NCBI GenBank assembly: GCA_946480575.1
Contig: CAMLKF010000001.1
Span: 23,197 to 87,196, forward strand
Length of the DNA: 64,000 bases
Origin: an uncultured Nitrososphaera sp.
GTDB taxonomy: Archaea > Thermoproteota > Nitrososphaeria > Nitrososphaerales > Nitrososphaeraceae
Direction of reading: 5' to 3'
Part shown: one piece after another, positions 41,958 through 50,295 of the stretch
Layout of the letters: each line of letters opens with the position of its first letter
How positions within the stretch are numbered: the stretch's first letter is position 1
Notes under the pieces: model-generated
What the model was told of the DNA's origin: nothing
The model's database searches: none
The model's input: the letters and a program-made list of their open reading frames with translations, nothing else
Program-made: the position numbers and the translations under genes

Positions 41958-42896
41958 CTACAATTTCTTATAATAATCTTCCAATCTTTCGACAATAGCC
42001 TTAACATCGTGATTCTTTTGAACGTACTCTGGTCCTTCCTTTGCTAGCCTTCGCCTTGTTGTTTCGTCCTCTATTAGGTATTCTAAATCATGTTTGAATG
42101 TTTCCCTAGTTGTCCTAAAGACAGGCGGTTTGTACTTGTCATATAATTCATCAAGAATATAGCAAATAACCGGCTTACCAAGAGCCATGCCTTCGAGCTC
42201 AAAGCGTCCCATCCATCCTATATCGGGAACGATTTTTCCAATTGTAATATCACAAACAGAATGCTTTTCGATCGCTTTAGGATAGGGAAGATTATAGATT
42301 TCTATCATTATAGATTTTCCCGAATGCTGTACATGATTCAACGCGTCGACATAATAATCGTATCCCGAGTTATGGCCAGGGTTTTTATAGAAGGAATAAT
42401 GAGCCAAGCGCATTATCTTTCGATCATTCTCTCTTTTGTTGTTATCTCTGAATCTTGAAAGGAAATCCAAATCCAAGGGATTTGGTAACCAGACCGCATT
42501 TCGAGCAAATTGGAGGAGATCAGGCGTAGAGACGAGACAAAAGTCTTCGTCATATTTGTGTCGCAGATCAGTTCCATGATAATGTTTTATGTATCTTCGC
42601 CCTTTTTTTTCTTGTTCGAGTTTTTCCTTGAGCTTGCCATAAGGAGCATGGTAGTGCCAAATGTCGAATTCTTTAATTGCTTGAAAGAATTTGAACCTGT
42701 GCCAAAAGTAAAAGGGATTCATATGTATTTTTCCCTTCCATATAGACACTTTATTAAAGTCGACAAATGTTCCTCCAAATTGTTCATGGGCTAATGGACT
42801 AAATACAAATACCTTAGCTTTATGACCTTGTCTGAGCTGTTCATTTGCAAGAGAGATAGGTACTCCGCTGGTCCCGCCTATGTGAGCGATGTTCAC
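41958..42896 (-). CDS. GT4-like glycosyltransferase C, 312 aa
   Basis: Starts MNIAHIGGTSGVPISLANEQ. The shared motifs with transferase B are IKHYHGTDLRHKY and LVSTPDLLQFARNAVWLPNP. The C-terminal domain contains GWMGRFELEGMALGKPVICY, with the catalytic/donor Glu in ELEGMALGKPV. It lies upstream of B and A in the same direction, so the three may be one transcript assembling an oligosaccharide. The final helices (VKAIVERLEDYYKKL) are amphipathic. Confidence 0.8.
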   Translation of the reverse strand: MNIAHIGGTSGVPISLANEQLRQGHKAKVFVFSPLAHEQFGGTFVDFNKVSIWKGKIHMNPFYFWHRFKFFQAIKEFDIWHYHAPYGKLKEKLEQEKKGRRYIKHYHGTDLRHKYDEDFCLVSTPDLLQFARNAVWLPNPLDLDFLSRFRDNNKRENDRKIMRLAHYSFYKNPGHNSGYDYYVDALNHVQHSGKSIMIEIYNLPYPKAIEKHSVCDITIGKIVPDIGWMGRFELEGMALGKPVICYILDELYDKYKPPVFRTTRETFKHDLEYLIEDETTRRRLAKEGPEYVQKNHDVKAIVERLEDYYKKL

Positions 42897-42933
42897 GTGA
42901 TCATTTGCAGTTACCTTTTGATAAGCTTATTTA

Positions 42934-43167
42934 TCAATCCCTCCTTGAAAACGATGCAAGTAAGTTCTTCTGTAGAATCGTTATCTTGAGAAGCGCAAGT
43001 AATACCTGCTTCCTTTTTGAATGTTTGGCCATGATGAGTCCAAGCTATTTATGAAATAGGACAAGAAAATAAGCACCTAACAAATTGTAGAGGGCTCTAA
43101 TCGTTGTGATCACAGTTTTAGGGTAGGGCAAAGGAATCGACACTCCAAAAAGAATCCTAGCTATTTG
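42934..43167 (-). pseudogene. Remnant of a membrane or glycan protein with an in-frame stop
   Basis: A 78-codon minus frame begins behind a TGA: QIARILFGVSIPLPYPKTVI, then LYNLLGAYFLVLFHK, a TAG at 43047-43045, then LGLIMAKHSKRKQVLLALLK to TGA 42936-42934. Both halves are hydrophobic or basic and look coding, but the family is not recognised. It may be the leftover C-terminus of a transport or transferase gene lost from the island. Confidence 0.35.
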
Positions 43168-43202
43168 TCATGGTTTCAGCGTAGGATAGTTATCTTCTTA
43201 AG

Positions 43203-44045
43203 TCAAAAAGAAGAGTTTGCGATGTAACCATGTGGGCTAGCAACCTTAAGAAGGCAACATACTACTATAGTGAGCAAATCTATCGGAATATCTTTGAACA
43301 TCCTTTCCTTCGTAATATTGTAAAGCTGTGCGAGCTGGATAATGTGCGAATGATGATAATCATCGCTTGCTAGGTTTCGCATCAAGTCATAGTACGACCA
43401 TTCGCCGGTGTCATATTTATGCAGATTACCGACCAGCCAATTTATCCCCTTGCCTAACACAATAAGCGCGCGATAATCGCGAGTATACGCGTAATAGTTC
43501 CAGATAAACCAGAGCGAGTTTGTGTAACCGTTTAGCACATAGGTTTTCTGGAATCCTGGCTTGGCTAGTAGTCGCAAATAGATCGAGTCAAGGCCCTCGT
43601 CACTTGCTACCCCACCGGATTCATAGTCTACCATGAACGCGCTAAATGCCTTTTTTGCTGCTGTAAGATAGCGCTCATCGTCTGTCATGTTATGCGCCTT
43701 TATCAGGACATTGATGCCTTCCGCCTGCGCAAGCGCTGATGCGTATGGTGCATTGACGCCACCGTAATGTGGCCAAGGAAATTTATATTCCCATAGAGAG
43801 TAGCTACCCTTCTTCTGTAAAGAGCTGACAAGCCAATCAGCAGTACTTAAGAAATACATTTTGGCCTGCTCATCATTCTCCTCGCGATATTCGTTAAAAT
43901 ATTTCAAACCTACAAGTGCTAGTAATTTAGGATTGTATACTTTGCCTACTGACCCGCCATAATCATACATCATGACTCCATTGGCATCAGGGACAAGCGA
44001 TTTATTTACCTGCAAGGCAGAAGCAGAAATATTATGGAAAGACAA
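43203..44045 (-). CDS. Glucuronyl C5-epimerase-like protein, probably damaged
   Basis: Matches the D-glucuronyl C5-epimerase C-terminal domain (as in heparosan epimerase): YNPKLLALVGLKYFNEY, EYKFPWPHYGGVNAPYASAL with AQAEGINVL, LNGYTNSLWFIWNYYAYTRD and GEWSYYDLMRNLASDDYHHS. It would turn D-glucuronate into L-iduronate in a polymer outside the cell. Two defects: in frame upstream, MQETIR, TGA (44084-44082), RIVSYLCILIIGLSFHNISA looks like its signal peptide cut by a stop; and near 43290 the frame leaves a family-like end (RYSDRFAHYSSMLPS, other frame, stop at 43246) for an unrelated tail. Confidence 0.75.
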   Translation of the reverse strand: MSFHNISASALQVNKSLVPDANGVMMYDYGGSVGKVYNPKLLALVGLKYFNEYREENDEQAKMYFLSTADWLVSSLQKKGSYSLWEYKFPWPHYGGVNAPYASALAQAEGINVLIKAHNMTDDERYLTAAKKAFSAFMVDYESGGVASDEGLDSIYLRLLAKPGFQKTYVLNGYTNSLWFIWNYYAYTRDYRALIVLGKGINWLVGNLHKYDTGEWSYYDLMRNLASDDYHHSHIIQLAQLYNITKERMFKDIPIDLLTIVVCCLLKVASPHGYIANSSF

Positions 44046-44102
44046 GCCAATGATTAGTATGCATAAATATGAAACTATACGTCATCTGATTGTCTCTTGC
44101 AT

Positions 44103-44622
44103 TATCCTATACGATTTCGCTAGAAACTTTCATTAACAAAAGCAATGATGAAGTTTTCTAAATAAAATTTATGTTTATATCATAACCGCATAAGGATCTC
44201 ACTAAATACATCGCCTGCGCGACAACCAATTCAAATAGCCGATTATTGCCGAGTCTGGTAAGAATGTAATATTTTTACACATTCAGTCGAGCGGCAACAT
44301 CAATGGCAAGCTTGGCATAGAAATATCGCTGGGCGTATCAGAGTGTCTTGCGTTTTTTAGTCAATAATTCCGCCAGGAAGTCTATGATAATTCTGTCCTG
44401 GATTTGATTTGATTTGATTCAATGCAGCAACCTTCATTGCTGGTGCTTGATCAATTGTCTATAAATGCAATGACAATCTTTTTGTTTGTTTTAATAGTGA
44501 TCTCACCTTTAAACCAAAAAGATATGGTATATAGGCTATACGCACTTACGTTATTGTCCTTGTGAAAATTGTTTGTCAACACAGAATAATCCCTCATGTG
44601 TATGGAAAGGTGACTCTGTACC
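44103..44622. other. Gene-free stretch before the sulfotransferase
   Basis: AT-rich, no supported frame. TGATTTGATTTGATTTGATT at about 44404-44421 is a short tandem repeat of GATTT. No clear TATA box was found for the gene at 44623. Confidence 0.45.
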
Positions 44623-45471
44623 ATGGAAGTAATAAAGCCAATTTTCATAATTGGAGCACCCAGATCTGGTACTACCTTGGTTTATGATACACTTGGCCGG
44701 CATAAAGCTCTCTGTTTTATCACAGGAAATTTGATGGAAGCAGGGATTTATAGGAAGGGAAGATTTCTAGGCGATAACAAGTGGATTTGGTTTAAGATAA
44801 AAAATGCTCTGCATCGCAAAGAAAATGATAATAGGCCAAATGAGGCAACCCCTTTCTGGGACAGATATCTTGGAACTTATGATTACCTAACGGAGAAGGA
44901 TTCCAATGCGGAAGTGGCAGAGTATTATCGAGGACGGATTGCAGCCGTGCAAGGTATTTTAAGAAAGCACAGATTCATAAACAAGAATCCGCAACATTCT
45001 CTAAGAGTCAGACTACTTGATGGGATTTTTCCTGATGCAAAATTCGTTCACATTATTAGGGACGGGAGAGCGGTCGCTTACTCGACGCTTATTAAAGGAA
45101 TCAAAGAGCCCAATGGCACATATTTCCGCAGTCTGAAAAAGATTATCGGAGACAAGTACGCACCCGATCGCTCTGAGCTATACAATTATGGATTAGCATG
45201 GGCAGTCTTGATCAAACGCGCAAGAGAGGCAAGGAATTTTGGACCAACCAGGTATTATGAAATCCGTTACGAGAACCTCGTATCACAGCCCTATGAACAA
45301 TTAAGGAAGATTATTGTTTTTTGTGAGCTAGATTGGAATGATGAATTTACTAGTAAAATCCCCCCAATAGGAAATGAAAATGTGAAGTGGAAACAAGAGT
45401 TATCCGAGCAGGAAAAGTATGACGTAGAAGAATCGACGCGGAGCCTTCGATCTGCTCTGAACTATGCATAG
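44623..45471 (+). CDS. PAPS-dependent sulfotransferase, 282 aa
   Basis: Transfers sulfate from PAPS. The 5'-phosphosulfate loop is FIIGAPRSGTTLVYDTLGRH (residues 8-27), and the 3'-phosphate site is FVHIIRDGRAVAYSTLIKG (about 139-157). YYEIRYENLVSQPYEQLRKI is the conserved end element. This is the Sulfotransfer_3/heparan-type superfamily. The neighbouring C5-epimerase-like gene, glycosyltransferases and methyltransferase suggest that it sulfates a surface polysaccharide or glycoprotein, an inference from context. Confidence 0.88.
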   Translation: MEVIKPIFIIGAPRSGTTLVYDTLGRHKALCFITGNLMEAGIYRKGRFLGDNKWIWFKIKNALHRKENDNRPNEATPFWDRYLGTYDYLTEKDSNAEVAEYYRGRIAAVQGILRKHRFINKNPQHSLRVRLLDGIFPDAKFVHIIRDGRAVAYSTLIKGIKEPNGTYFRSLKKIIGDKYAPDRSELYNYGLAWAVLIKRAREARNFGPTRYYEIRYENLVSQPYEQLRKIIVFCELDWNDEFTSKIPPIGNENVKWKQELSEQEKYDVEESTRSLRSALNYA

Positions 45472-45530
45472 AAAGAACAATCCCGTGTAGCCTATAATAG
45501 TTTTCATTAACAAGCGCTTGATCATGCCTC

Positions 45531-46331
45531 TTAACTGGCCTTTTTACATATCATCATTTCTGTTGTAGGGCTCTCTTTCAAGAAAGAAACCAGCAATAAT
45601 TCTAACGGATATAGAATCCCACCAATTATTGATCCCAAAGCTTCATTACGCTTGATTAATGATTGTATTACGTTCCAGCTGATGATTGCAGTAGATCTTT
45701 CTGTATCAACGGGAGCATTCATTAAGACAAACATTGGGCATCTCTCGATTATTTCAAAACTGTTTTTGGCAAGAATTTTTTCGACAAGCTCCAATGATCT
45801 ACTGACCTGGTAAGTCGATCTAAGTGTCTGTCCATGCAAAAAGTTATCAGAAAATACAAAAATTCCACCTGGCCGAAGTAATGAGCAAATATTCTCAATT
45901 GCTTTTTCATATTGTCCATCATCAATAATATGAAATAATACACTAAAAGCAGATATAAGATCATATTGATGTCTTGCAATATTTCTAATGTCACCTCCTA
46001 TGTCAAGCTGATAAAACTCCTCGCCAGGAAAGTTTCTTTTCAAGTTTTCTACCGCTATATTCGTTATGTCAACTCCAACCGCCTTCTTTGCACCTAGCTC
46101 TTTCCAGACCTTGAAGTAAAAGCCAGTGCCAGTACCAATGTCCAGCACCTCCATCTTGTGAAAATCATTGCGGCATATCGGCATTATTTTCTTAAGAACT
46201 ACCCTTCTTCTGACTTTGTACATCCAATTATTATAATTTCTGCCCAGAGTGATGAAACCGGTACCATGAAGATTAAAATTCTCTTTTAGCCTTTCTTCCC
46301 AATAATCCTTAGGGGGCAAATGTTGGATCAA
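45531..46331 (-). CDS. Class I SAM methyltransferase, 266 aa
   Basis: The SAM-binding motif I is LDIGTGTGFYFKVWKELGAK (about residues 55-74), with acidic D at KAVGVDITN (motif II) and DLISAFSVLFHI as motif IV. The second half contains IENICSLLRPGGIFVFSDNF, typical of small-molecule or sugar O-methyltransferases. It ends with a hydrophobic region. Placed beside the sulfotransferase in the glycan island, convergent with it; likely methylates a sugar. Substrate unproven. Confidence 0.85.
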   Translation of the reverse strand: MIQHLPPKDYWEERLKENFNLHGTGFITLGRNYNNWMYKVRRRVVLKKIMPICRNDFHKMEVLDIGTGTGFYFKVWKELGAKKAVGVDITNIAVENLKRNFPGEEFYQLDIGGDIRNIARHQYDLISAFSVLFHIIDDGQYEKAIENICSLLRPGGIFVFSDNFLHGQTLRSTYQVSRSLELVEKILAKNSFEIIERCPMFVLMNAPVDTERSTAIISWNVIQSLIKRNEALGSIIGGILYPLELLLVSFLKESPTTEMMICKKAS

Positions 46332-46924
46332 TAGCTACACCACCTCGCAGTCGATCCCAAAACTATGTTATTAAGCATTATTGAAAAAGAATTGCAAACT
46401 CAATTAGCTTCATCACATTATTTTTCCTGTTCAGTCATCAAGCTTGTGTCAGTTGTCTCAAAATATCTATTAGAAATCCATCTTATGATTCTGCATCAAT
46501 CAAGATAGTCTTTTTTCCAGGTCTGCGCCAGAATTCCAGGGAATCCTTGCATTTGTACCAGTCAGATACTATATGACATTCTTCTACAAGACAATTTTGA
46601 AATAATGGCAAGAAACCAATGCTTGCTCTTCGGTGACTTCTATTCGTTCAGCAAATATCATTTTAGCTCACTGGTATTGATGAGAACATTTTATTAGTCA
46701 GAGAGATCAGCCATATTCGAGCTTAGCTCTTAGTCCTTTCGAATTACTCCTAGCAAATCTGATAGCACTAGTAGTGAAGCAAAATTATGCAATTAGGAGT
46801 TGAATCTTCAGGGGTGTCCAACTTTCGACGTTAAGGCTTCAATAGATAGCGGAGTGGTGAGTAATTAGGATACTAGGAAGATCATATACAATGTGCAGGC
46901 CTTAACCACAAAGATATTTGAGTG
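46332..46924. other. Gene-free stretch with a coding-like scrap
   Basis: No intact gene. On the minus strand, an open segment ending at TAA 46485-46483 reads LFQNCLVEECHIVSDWYKCK and DSLEFWRRPGKKTILIDAES, which looks like the end of a lost protein; its family is not recognised. The composition returns to higher GC from about 47 kb. Confidence 0.35.
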
Positions 46925-47431
46925 TCAAGATATATTTGAGGGATCGGTTTTGGCTGCTTGTTCTGACGCTTTCTCTAATAAGCCATCTCCCTTCGCTGGG
47001 ACTCTAGTACTCTGTTTCACTATTTTTGAGAGCATTGCTCTCATTTCCTTCTTTTCTTCTTCAGTCACTTTGCCCTCGATCAAATCTATCATAAACAGCC
47101 ACATTGTGGCGCCTATTACATTCTCTTTGAATAGAGCTTCTTGTTCAACCTTCCACTGACTTTTTCTATGCCAATATCCAATAGCAATTGCCAGAGGAAA
47201 ATATATTACAATAAACACTATTGCAAAAACTAAGATGTTCGGAAGTATCGAATTGAATTGTGGCACTCGTTCAAGCAATAAGCTGTATTGAATTGTAACA
47301 AAATTGGCAAATGTCATTAAGAAAACCAAGTAGATAGTATGCCCCTGTCTAAAGTCCAACCAACGTCTTCTAAGCCAGATATTCTTTCTTCTGTCATGAA
47401 AAGCCATGAATACTGCTATGATCCCCAACAT
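46925..47431 (-). CDS. Membrane protein, 168 aa, unknown function
   Basis: Two transmembrane segments: about residues 33-52 (IYLVFLMTFANFVTIQYSLL) and 65-86 (ILVFAIVFIVIYFPLAIAIG). A cytoplasmic helical region follows (EGKVTEEEKKEMRAMLSKIV) with a Lys/Glu pattern. A first basic stretch (FHDRRKNIWLRRRWLDF) precedes the membrane. No family recognised. Confidence 0.5.
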   Translation of the reverse strand: MLGIIAVFMAFHDRRKNIWLRRRWLDFRQGHTIYLVFLMTFANFVTIQYSLLLERVPQFNSILPNILVFAIVFIVIYFPLAIAIGYWHRKSQWKVEQEALFKENVIGATMWLFMIDLIEGKVTEEEKKEMRAMLSKIVKQSTRVPAKGDGLLEKASEQAAKTDPSNIS

Positions 47432-47676
47432 TAAAATACATTAGCCTGTCTGCAGATTTCATATCATTATTATAGTTAGCACTCATAGCACTAAGTTCTA
47501 CATTATTACAATATGGCGACGGAACATGTAATTGATTAGTTCAACCAGCATAGCATTATGGATAAAAGGCAAGAGAAAGTCCCAAATGTTTAGAAGAAAA
47601 AGTAATTGATGTTTTTGCGTCTGCTTCTTATTGCAATCGATCTAACCTTATAGAGATCGAAGACAACTTCAGACCT

Positions 47677-49077
47677 CTACTGTTGCTTCAGTACAACAAA
47701 CATCGCCGGTGAGTTATTATCGATCTGTATCCAATATACAGATTGCCCTTGCTTCTGAAAGTCTTTGGCAGGTGGGTATGGGAGACTTGAAGGACGATAT
47801 GTCCTCTGGTCTTTAAGGTACACGTCCATGAAACCACGCCAGTGCTTTTCTCCAACGATGACGGCATCTGATTCCGTGTTTTTGTTTATCCAAGTAATTG
47901 TAGACAGCAATTTGGTGTTGTCATCAATGTCAAGCGAGTTGAACTGCATTGTAGCCGGCACAAACTTCTCAATGCTTGATCTTGCAATCCCGTACAGTAT
48001 GAAGGGGCTGTCATGTGGCATGGCGGCATAGGCCAGCCCTATCGCTGCAAATGCTGCGAGGACGGAGCCGGTTATTGCGAGTCTTAACTTTAGCTTCCTG
48101 ACCATGTGCAATATGCCATAACTGGCAAAAACTGAAACGAAGATTCCTGCAAGGACGGTCCACCTGTCAGCCACCAGCACACTATTGTCGGCGAACCCCA
48201 ACCATGAAAATGAGGCGACTAGCGAAACGATCAGAGGAACCTTAAGCAGCATGGCATTTTTCGTGTGGACAAAGCCGATCACTCCTGCTGGCAAGAGCAA
48301 GCCGTTGACCACTGCAAAAAGGATCAGCAAGTTCTCTGGATTGTAATATGAAGGAGTTTTTTCACTAGCGGCTGCATCGATTATGGTGGTGCCACCATTA
48401 GCAATATTGCTGGCAATCACTAGTATGGCAAACAGTGATGAGGAAATGGCAGCATATAGAGCATTCGTTCTGTTCCTCATGGCAAGAGCACTAGCTGCGA
48501 GTGATATACAAAATAGCATCCCGATCATCCTGTCTGAAGCGACTGTCAGAGCAGTCAGCACAACAATTGGGGCAATTCCTTTCCATCCGGCGGTCCTTCT
48601 GCCGATCAGTGAAAATGCAAACATCATCGAGGTGATCGCGAAAATGTCTTTGTGCAAATCCCAAGCAGTCCGAAGGACAGCCATTTGGAAAATGACAAAT
48701 GCAGCCAGAAAGATGCTCTGGTCAATATCGAGCTTTAGGAGCGACCTTGCAAGAAAATACAGTGACATGCCGAAGACTCCGAACATTACTATAGCCATTG
48801 CTGCAACAATCGAATGCGCAGATAGTCCTGTCGCCAGATTTACAAAATGGAGAATAATGACGTACAGTGGAAATTGGCTCGCCGTTACTGGCCAGTGCTG
48901 CTCAAAGTGTGCGACAACAGGGATATAGTAGTTGATAACGTCGTATCCTATGGGGTAGGGATACGCCACTAGCTCTGGCACCATCCTGAGCACCACAGCT
49001 GTGACAAAAACCAAGGTTGCAGCATACTTGTCACTAGCAAAGAGCCTACACTTTGAAAGTGAAGTGTATATCCACAA
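47677..49077 (-). CDS. Polytopic membrane protein, GT-C glycosyltransferase-like, 466 aa
   Basis: About ten transmembrane segments, then a soluble C-terminal domain of about 90 residues. The first loop contains YPIGYDVINYYIPV, where D would match the catalytic acidic residue that follows the first helix in GT-C (Dol-P-sugar) transferases. The end reads NSLDIDDNTKLLSTITWINK followed by AVIVGEKHWRGFMDVY, like the external domain of such enzymes. The reaction would be transfer from a lipid-linked sugar outside the membrane. Not proven. Confidence 0.6.
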   Translation of the reverse strand: MWIYTSLSKCRLFASDKYAATLVFVTAVVLRMVPELVAYPYPIGYDVINYYIPVVAHFEQHWPVTASQFPLYVIILHFVNLATGLSAHSIVAAMAIVMFGVFGMSLYFLARSLLKLDIDQSIFLAAFVIFQMAVLRTAWDLHKDIFAITSMMFAFSLIGRRTAGWKGIAPIVVLTALTVASDRMIGMLFCISLAASALAMRNRTNALYAAISSSLFAILVIASNIANGGTTIIDAAASEKTPSYYNPENLLILFAVVNGLLLPAGVIGFVHTKNAMLLKVPLIVSLVASFSWLGFADNSVLVADRWTVLAGIFVSVFASYGILHMVRKLKLRLAITGSVLAAFAAIGLAYAAMPHDSPFILYGIARSSIEKFVPATMQFNSLDIDDNTKLLSTITWINKNTESDAVIVGEKHWRGFMDVYLKDQRTYRPSSLPYPPAKDFQKQGQSVYWIQIDNNSPAMFVVLKQQ

Positions 49078-49113
49078 CTAGATTTAAAAGGGAAACAAGG
49101 TTTTTCTTGGTTA

Positions 49114-49329
49114 TTGCCATCCAGAAAAAAGAAAAATGCAAGAAGCGCTCAGGAAGAGCAGCTCAGGCTCTTGCATCAGATCCTTTCAGAGCTTCAGAAG
49201 CTGAACGCCAACATAGGCGTTGCTCGAGGCGCGAGGAAGGCGGGCATGCAGGAAATGGCCGAACAGTCGCTTGGCGAAGGCGACGATGATGAAGAGTCCG
49301 GGGACGAAGAACTGAAATATTTTGAATGA
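49114..49329 (+). CDS. Small charged protein, 71 aa
   Basis: Start is a TTG at 49114, about 27 nt behind GATTTAAAAG (leaderless). Basic N-terminus MPSRKKKNARSAQEEQLRLL, then a coiled-coil-like LLHQILSELQKLNANIG, and a very acidic tail (GEGDDDEESGDEELKYFE). Antisense to the 3' third of the gene at 49186-49506, so one of the two may be spurious in the overlapped part. Function unknown. Confidence 0.5.
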   Translation: MPSRKKKNARSAQEEQLRLLHQILSELQKLNANIGVARGARKAGMQEMAEQSLGEGDDDEESGDEELKYFE

Positions 49330-49506
49330 ACGCGACTCGGCATAAGCGGTCTTGTATTCCTGAAACATAGTCTGCCTTACGTTTTCCACCAGATCGCTCA
49401 TTTCCTTGCTGTCGTTCAGGTCGTTCGTCTTCTTGGGCTGCATTCCAAACGAATCGAGCCCGCTGAACCAGTACTCCTTCTCGTTTTCAGGCTTGTCGCT
49501 TTTCAT
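49186..49506 (-). CDS. Small protein with one membrane segment, 106 aa
   Basis: MKSDKPENEKEYWFSGLDSF, a helical DSKEMSDLVENVRQTMFQEY, then FQFFVPGLFIIVAFAKRLFG as a candidate membrane segment. The last 48 residues are antisense to the 71-aa gene; codon pattern there is not clearly in favour of either. The first 60 residues are the better-supported part. Function unknown. Confidence 0.4.
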   Translation of the reverse strand: MKSDKPENEKEYWFSGLDSFGMQPKKTNDLNDSKEMSDLVENVRQTMFQEYKTAYAESRSFKIFQFFVPGLFIIVAFAKRLFGHFLHARLPRASSNAYVGVQLLKL

Positions 49507-49576
49507 TAGGCACTAAACAGCATCAACAGAGTTAAGAGATCACGAAAAAATTGCTGTGATTGAAGCTCTGTTTCTC

Positions 49577-50068
49577 TCAGAGCTTGCCTGCTTCCTTCAG
49601 GCGGACCTGCATCCGCGCCTCGCCGTTCCTGAAGTGCCTTCGGTCTTCCTCTGTTTCAAGCATCAACATGGGCACTTCTGTTGGCCTGCCGTTCCCGCCT
49701 AGTGCGACCATCGTCACAAACGCCGTTCCCGTGCGGACCCTCGTGCCGTCGTCTAGGTTCTCCGACTCGATCGTGACTTCAACTTCCATCGACGACCTGC
49801 GAACGTAGTTGAGCCGGGCAGAAAGGATAAGCGCATTGCCAATGTATACTGGCTTGTGGAATGTCATCCTGTCGATGCTTGCAGTGACGCAGTTGGTTTT
49901 CCTTGCATGCCTCTTGGCTACAAGCCCGGCGACAAGGTCTACGTGCTTTAATATCACACCGCCAAAGACGTTGCCCTTTGGATTCGCGTCTGAAGGCAGC
50001 ATCATCACAGTCATTTCTGTCAGGGATTCACGCGGGCTTTTCCCCGCTTTCTGCTCACTCGATACCAT
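49577..50068 (-). CDS. Acyl-CoA thioesterase, hotdog fold (YciA/BACH type)
   Basis: 163 aa. The signature is MMLPSDANPKGNVFGGVILK (about 21-40) with the catalytic Asn/Asp in SDANPKGNVFGG and the central helix HVDLVAGLVAKRHARK. ASIDRMTFHKPVYIGNALIL and GRVRTGTAFVTMVAL-like strands complete one hotdog unit. It hydrolyses medium or long acyl-CoA. Alone in its neighbourhood. Confidence 0.87.
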   Translation of the reverse strand: MVSSEQKAGKSPRESLTEMTVMMLPSDANPKGNVFGGVILKHVDLVAGLVAKRHARKTNCVTASIDRMTFHKPVYIGNALILSARLNYVRRSSMEVEVTIESENLDDGTRVRTGTAFVTMVALGGNGRPTEVPMLMLETEEDRRHFRNGEARMQVRLKEAGKL

Positions 50069-50295
50069 TGGACAGATCAGGGAAGAACAATCATATAAAA
50101 TCTTGTTATACTTTTATGAACTTGGATAATATCTGACCTGTCTTATTCTACTAGTATTTATGACGACTGTTTTTTACCAGATATTGTACAGAACTCTAAC
50201 GTGACTGAAACTAATACTCATTATATTACAGAATAATACTTTCTGTGGTAACAATAAAGTGGCAAGTAAAAGAAAGGAAGGGATTCGATTTTATT

